Shown here: positions 60,702 to 64,000 of the stretch, one piece after another | How positions within the stretch are numbered: position 1 is the stretch's first letter | Layout: the number at the start of each line of letters is the position of its first letter | From: Owenia fusiformis | Taxonomy: Eukaryota; Annelida; Polychaeta; Sabellida; Oweniidae | NCBI GenBank assembly: GCA_903813345.2 | Contig: CAIIXF020000001.1 | Coordinates: forward strand, 49,429,885-49,493,884 | Length of the DNA: 64,000 nt | Direction: 5' to 3' | The notes under the pieces: generated by a model | Database searches by the model: none | Seen by the model: the letters and a program-made list of their open reading frames with translations, nothing else | What the model was told of the DNA's origin: nothing | Translations under genes and position numbers: made by a program

Positions 60702-63700
60702 GTGAGTAATTTTTATTTTAGCGTTTTTTTATCACACAAAGTGTGTGATATTTTTATTGCAGTGTCAAATCTAATCTAGTCTGTGATAATCCTTTTCAGG
60801 GTCAACATCGAATAAACAAACTGTTACTTCCCTCAAATAATGCCATGTTATTCAGTTGAAAAACATGCAAAATTTTTGTGTTTGTCTATTGGTTTATTTT
60901 TTCAACTTGGATGCCTGTAGAGTAAAAAATCTTCAGTCTTGAGATAAATATGCTGATGCCTACATGCATGTGGCATGACCACAAAACATTTCTGCTTGTG
61001 TGTATTGAGGTTTACTATTTTTAAATCTGATATAACCTGAGAGCCAAGATAAGTTTGATTGATTTAATACCAAATATTTAGTCAAAGATAAGTTATACTA
61101 ACTTTGATCTCCACATACAAAATTATAATAGGAATGTTTTTCATAAAATGTGTTGATAACAATTTGATTTTTGAATGAGAATTAGATAAGTTCCCAGGAA
61201 AATTCAGCATTTTGAATGATAAAATTATCATACTGAAAACTGTTAGGAACTTAGGACATAGTGATAAATTGTTATATGTAGTGAGTCTATTTCTATCTAA
61301 TATTTGTAGAAATTTAGTCTTTGCCGCATTCGTCAGTATCGATTTCAGTACCCAGTGTAGAAGATACGCATGTTATTGGGGGATGTGCAAGGGCTATATA
61401 TATATATATAATCTTACTCGAACCACCTTGTGGTGAAATACTGGCATCTAGGTAATTATACATTGATACATATCCCTGTAAGTACTGGCATTGACAAAGT
61501 ATTCTATATTGTCTTCCATATGTCAGGGTCTGGATGACCTGGGTCAGGCTGACCTGCTTTGTTCTTTACTTCAGATGAAACATATAATTTCATTATAGGT
61601 CTGTTTTCAAAAGTATATGTCCACTTTATTCTGTCATTGCCCATTACCTAGGCCCATTGCTAGACAGGACACACTTTTTGCGAAACATGTGAGTTTTGTG
61701 ATCACAGTTTTTAATTCTCCTAAAATTAAATGACAAACAAATCAGTAATTATACTGCAATTGTTTGAGATGTCAGGATAGGTAAATATGATACATTTTAC
61801 ATTTATCTTTGCAATCCATGATCCATTCTCTGATGATCTTAAGGCTTTTTATCTCGTGTATCATGTTTTCAGAGATATGTTAGAATTTTGTAATTACCAT
61901 AATCATGCTTCCTTGGCATATTTTTATGGATTAGAAGTAAACTTTTATATGACATAAATGTGGAAACATGGTGAATTGAAATTCTAAAATGAATCTTAAA
62001 CTTTATTTGTTCCCTAGTCTTTTGAAAATTAATCTTTGGAAAGTACATTCACCATTTCTCATAGAATAAATAGCCTGTTATCTTGATTAGGATAAACATA
62101 ATTGTTCATAATCAGTACTGGTAGTAGGGGAAGTAGAATTAGTAATTTGACTAGGAATTACATGTATAACAGGAACAGTTAGCCCGCAAAAAGATATCAT
62201 ATTTAGTACAGTACAGTAAAACTGTGTATAGTGAACACCTAAAAAATGTGTTAACTGTAGGTAGGTGTTCACGACAGATAAAATCATTCATACAGAAGTC
62301 ATTAGAAAATGTGTTGAGGAAGGGTGTCTACTAGAGACATGTGTTCACTAGAGACAGGTGTTCACTAGAGAGAGGTGTTCACTAAAACAGTTTTACCCTA
62401 GACATACTGCCATCCTCCCCCTCTGTCCTTAAAGACTGGTTTAGAGAAAATGTGTACTATCTCATATTTTTTTAACCAGTTTAGAGTAGAAACACTACTA
62501 CCCCTCTCCCCTTCTTAAAGAGTTATGGAAAATGTGTATATGTCTCATATTTTCAACCAGTTAGAGTAGAAACCCTGCCCATTCCTCTTCTCTAAAGGGT
62601 GATTTATATGACGTGTGCTTCTTCACTATCTCATATTTTCTGTATTTATTTTGATTTATTATAGTATGAGTATGTGTATTGACGGGCATACAATGATTTA
62701 CAAGAAAACGTGAAGATATTTTCTGGAAAAAGTCAGCCTAACTGATAAATATCTTAGTGAATTAGTCTCCCATTGCAGATGTTGCTCTTTCAGCTTGACG
62801 TTTTCAAGTTCATTCTCACCTCATATTATTTCAGAACATGGTATGGTAACCACATACTACATGTATTATACTTGTAGTCCTGACATTTGGTTTTACAAAA
62901 ATTATTTGAATTTGTGTTTCGTTCTATTGAAACGAAAATGAATAACTAGGTGAAAATTTGCCTAAAATGAAGTTTCACTTCCTGTTTGTTTATATATTTA
63001 ACAGAAAACTTTTTCATGTGTTACATTTTAATATTATATCATAATAATAGTATGTATTGATTAAAATACACTTTGGTAATTATGCATCTTTAATTAAAGG
63101 TGCAGCTTCACATATTATATATATTTTCTAGGTAATCTACTTAATTCTTAGTCTTGCATCAAGCTTCTATTCCATCGACCTATTATCCATTTCCCTACTT
63201 TGTGAAGAAAGCAAGTGGAGGAGATATACTTGGCTTGTTGCAAGACTACATAATCCTTTGATATTGATGATACTGGTTCAAAGTAGACTCTTAATGTCAC
63301 TGAAAGAGAAAAAAGACGTGAATAGTAATTGTTGTTTCGTGTTATGATGAAGCAATATCACAATTTTATTGATTTTTTACGCTTTTGCCCCTCTAACGAT
63401 TTGACTTCTTGGGATATATTTTCATATGGAATTCTTCAAAGGTTCAATAGTAATATTATCATATTACAGATATGGAAAAATTTGAGTTGATTACCGATCC
63501 CAAGGCATATAGAAGTCATAATATTTTGTTAATGCCTGACAGTGATGGTTTAGTGAATGATTCAAATAAATATTAATTTGAAATGATTAAACAGGGGGGG
63601 ACTTGAATTAGATGAAACATATTACGGATCTCACCCATCCTTTGCTAAATTGTCCAAGTGATGCTAACTGCATTGGCATATACATCAAAAATGTGACATA

Positions 63701-64000
63701 TTTTTCTTATATCCCAACCAATTATATGAAGCTTTTTCATAGATTTCATGGTAATCATATTTCTCATTGTTGGCTTCACAGCCTGTACCATCTCTGTGAA
63801 TACTAGGAATAGTATCATGAAACCTTTGACATCATTTACAATGGTGGCTGACCTTGATTATCTGAGGGCTTATTAGCCTGTGATTCATTCTCTTAAGCTG
63901 ACATTATTGGCAAATATAGGCTTAGATATATGGCGCTGTATAATGAAAGCAAACGCGGCAATCATACTAATTGGGAATTTTTGATCTAGATTTTGTTATC
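60702..64000. other. Right end of the window, no gene supported
   Basis: AT-rich DNA with a hairpin ATCACACAAAGTGTGTGAT at about 60731-60749, a (TA)n run near 61386-61401 and one pogo-like MITE. Several short frames exist, but none has splice context or a recognisable product. Confidence 0.45.
62214..62397. mobile_element. Degenerate Tigger/pogo-like MITE with tandem GTGTTCACTAGAGA units
   Basis: The left end CAGTAAAACTGTGTATAGTG follows TA. The right end is ACAGTTTTACCC. Three GTGTTCACTAGAGA-like units lie inside at about 62340-62385. Confidence 0.6.

Overview
The window reads as intron-rich, AT-rich animal nuclear DNA. The protein-coding content is short exons with GT/AG borders that match animal gene families. 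The repeat content points to a lophotrochozoan, most likely a bivalve mollusc: tandem-core elements with GGAC/AGAC microsatellite tails (resembling the 'pearl'/Helentron-associated elements described from bivalves), palindromic AAAATGGCNGCCATTTT words, and many short inverted-repeat DNA transposons. This assignment is inference; no species-diagnostic gene is present.

Four host genes can be assembled exon by exon. (1) Minus strand, 12.1 kb to beyond the left edge: a GLT8D1/GLT8D2-type Golgi glycosyltransferase, six coding exons giving the first 212 residues. (2) Minus strand, 35.15-32.19 kb: a three-exon, 430-residue type I membrane protein with a signal peptide, a C-type lectin-like domain, about 39 copies of a Thr/Glu/Gln pentapeptide and a transmembrane segment. 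(3) Plus strand, 38.30-40.32 kb: a complete three-exon RMI2 (141 residues), the OB-fold subunit of the BLM dissolvasome. (4) Minus strand, 55.80-46.48 kb: a complete seven-exon C6orf62 homologue (227 residues), a conserved animal protein of unknown function. They share no evident pathway. Two further short candidate exons or ORFs (22.99 kb and 60.66 kb) are weak.

The most striking object is one intron of the GLT8D1-like gene (6611 down to 2924). About nine tenths of it consists of tandem copies of its own splice junctions. A 50-bp unit carrying the end of the upstream exon plus its GTAAGT donor is repeated seven times at the 5' end of the intron. A 48-bp unit carrying the pyrimidine tract, the AG acceptor and the first 33 nt of the downstream exon is repeated about 64 times at the 3' end. 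The acceptor units nearest the real exon differ: they gain an in-frame TAA, and two have a 52-bp length, so only the last acceptor preserves the reading frame.

The rest is mainly mobile DNA. There are four pearl/Helentron-like elements (6.9-8.3, 8.95-10.1, 12.98-17.5, 35.6-36.3 kb) whose end words co-vary so that they stay complementary. There is a Tc1/mariner relic inside a larger inverted repeat (13.2-16.3 kb), and a CR1/L2-like LINE with its endonuclease region deleted (17.5-20.9 kb). Two hAT elements have perfect 8-bp target duplications (52.7 and 57.3 kb; the second keeps a BED zinc-finger remnant). Several MITEs and foldback elements are present, one with an empty-site homologue elsewhere in the window. 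No rRNA, tRNA or CRISPR array was seen. Stretches not listed as features are AT-rich intergenic or intronic DNA in which nothing was recognised.
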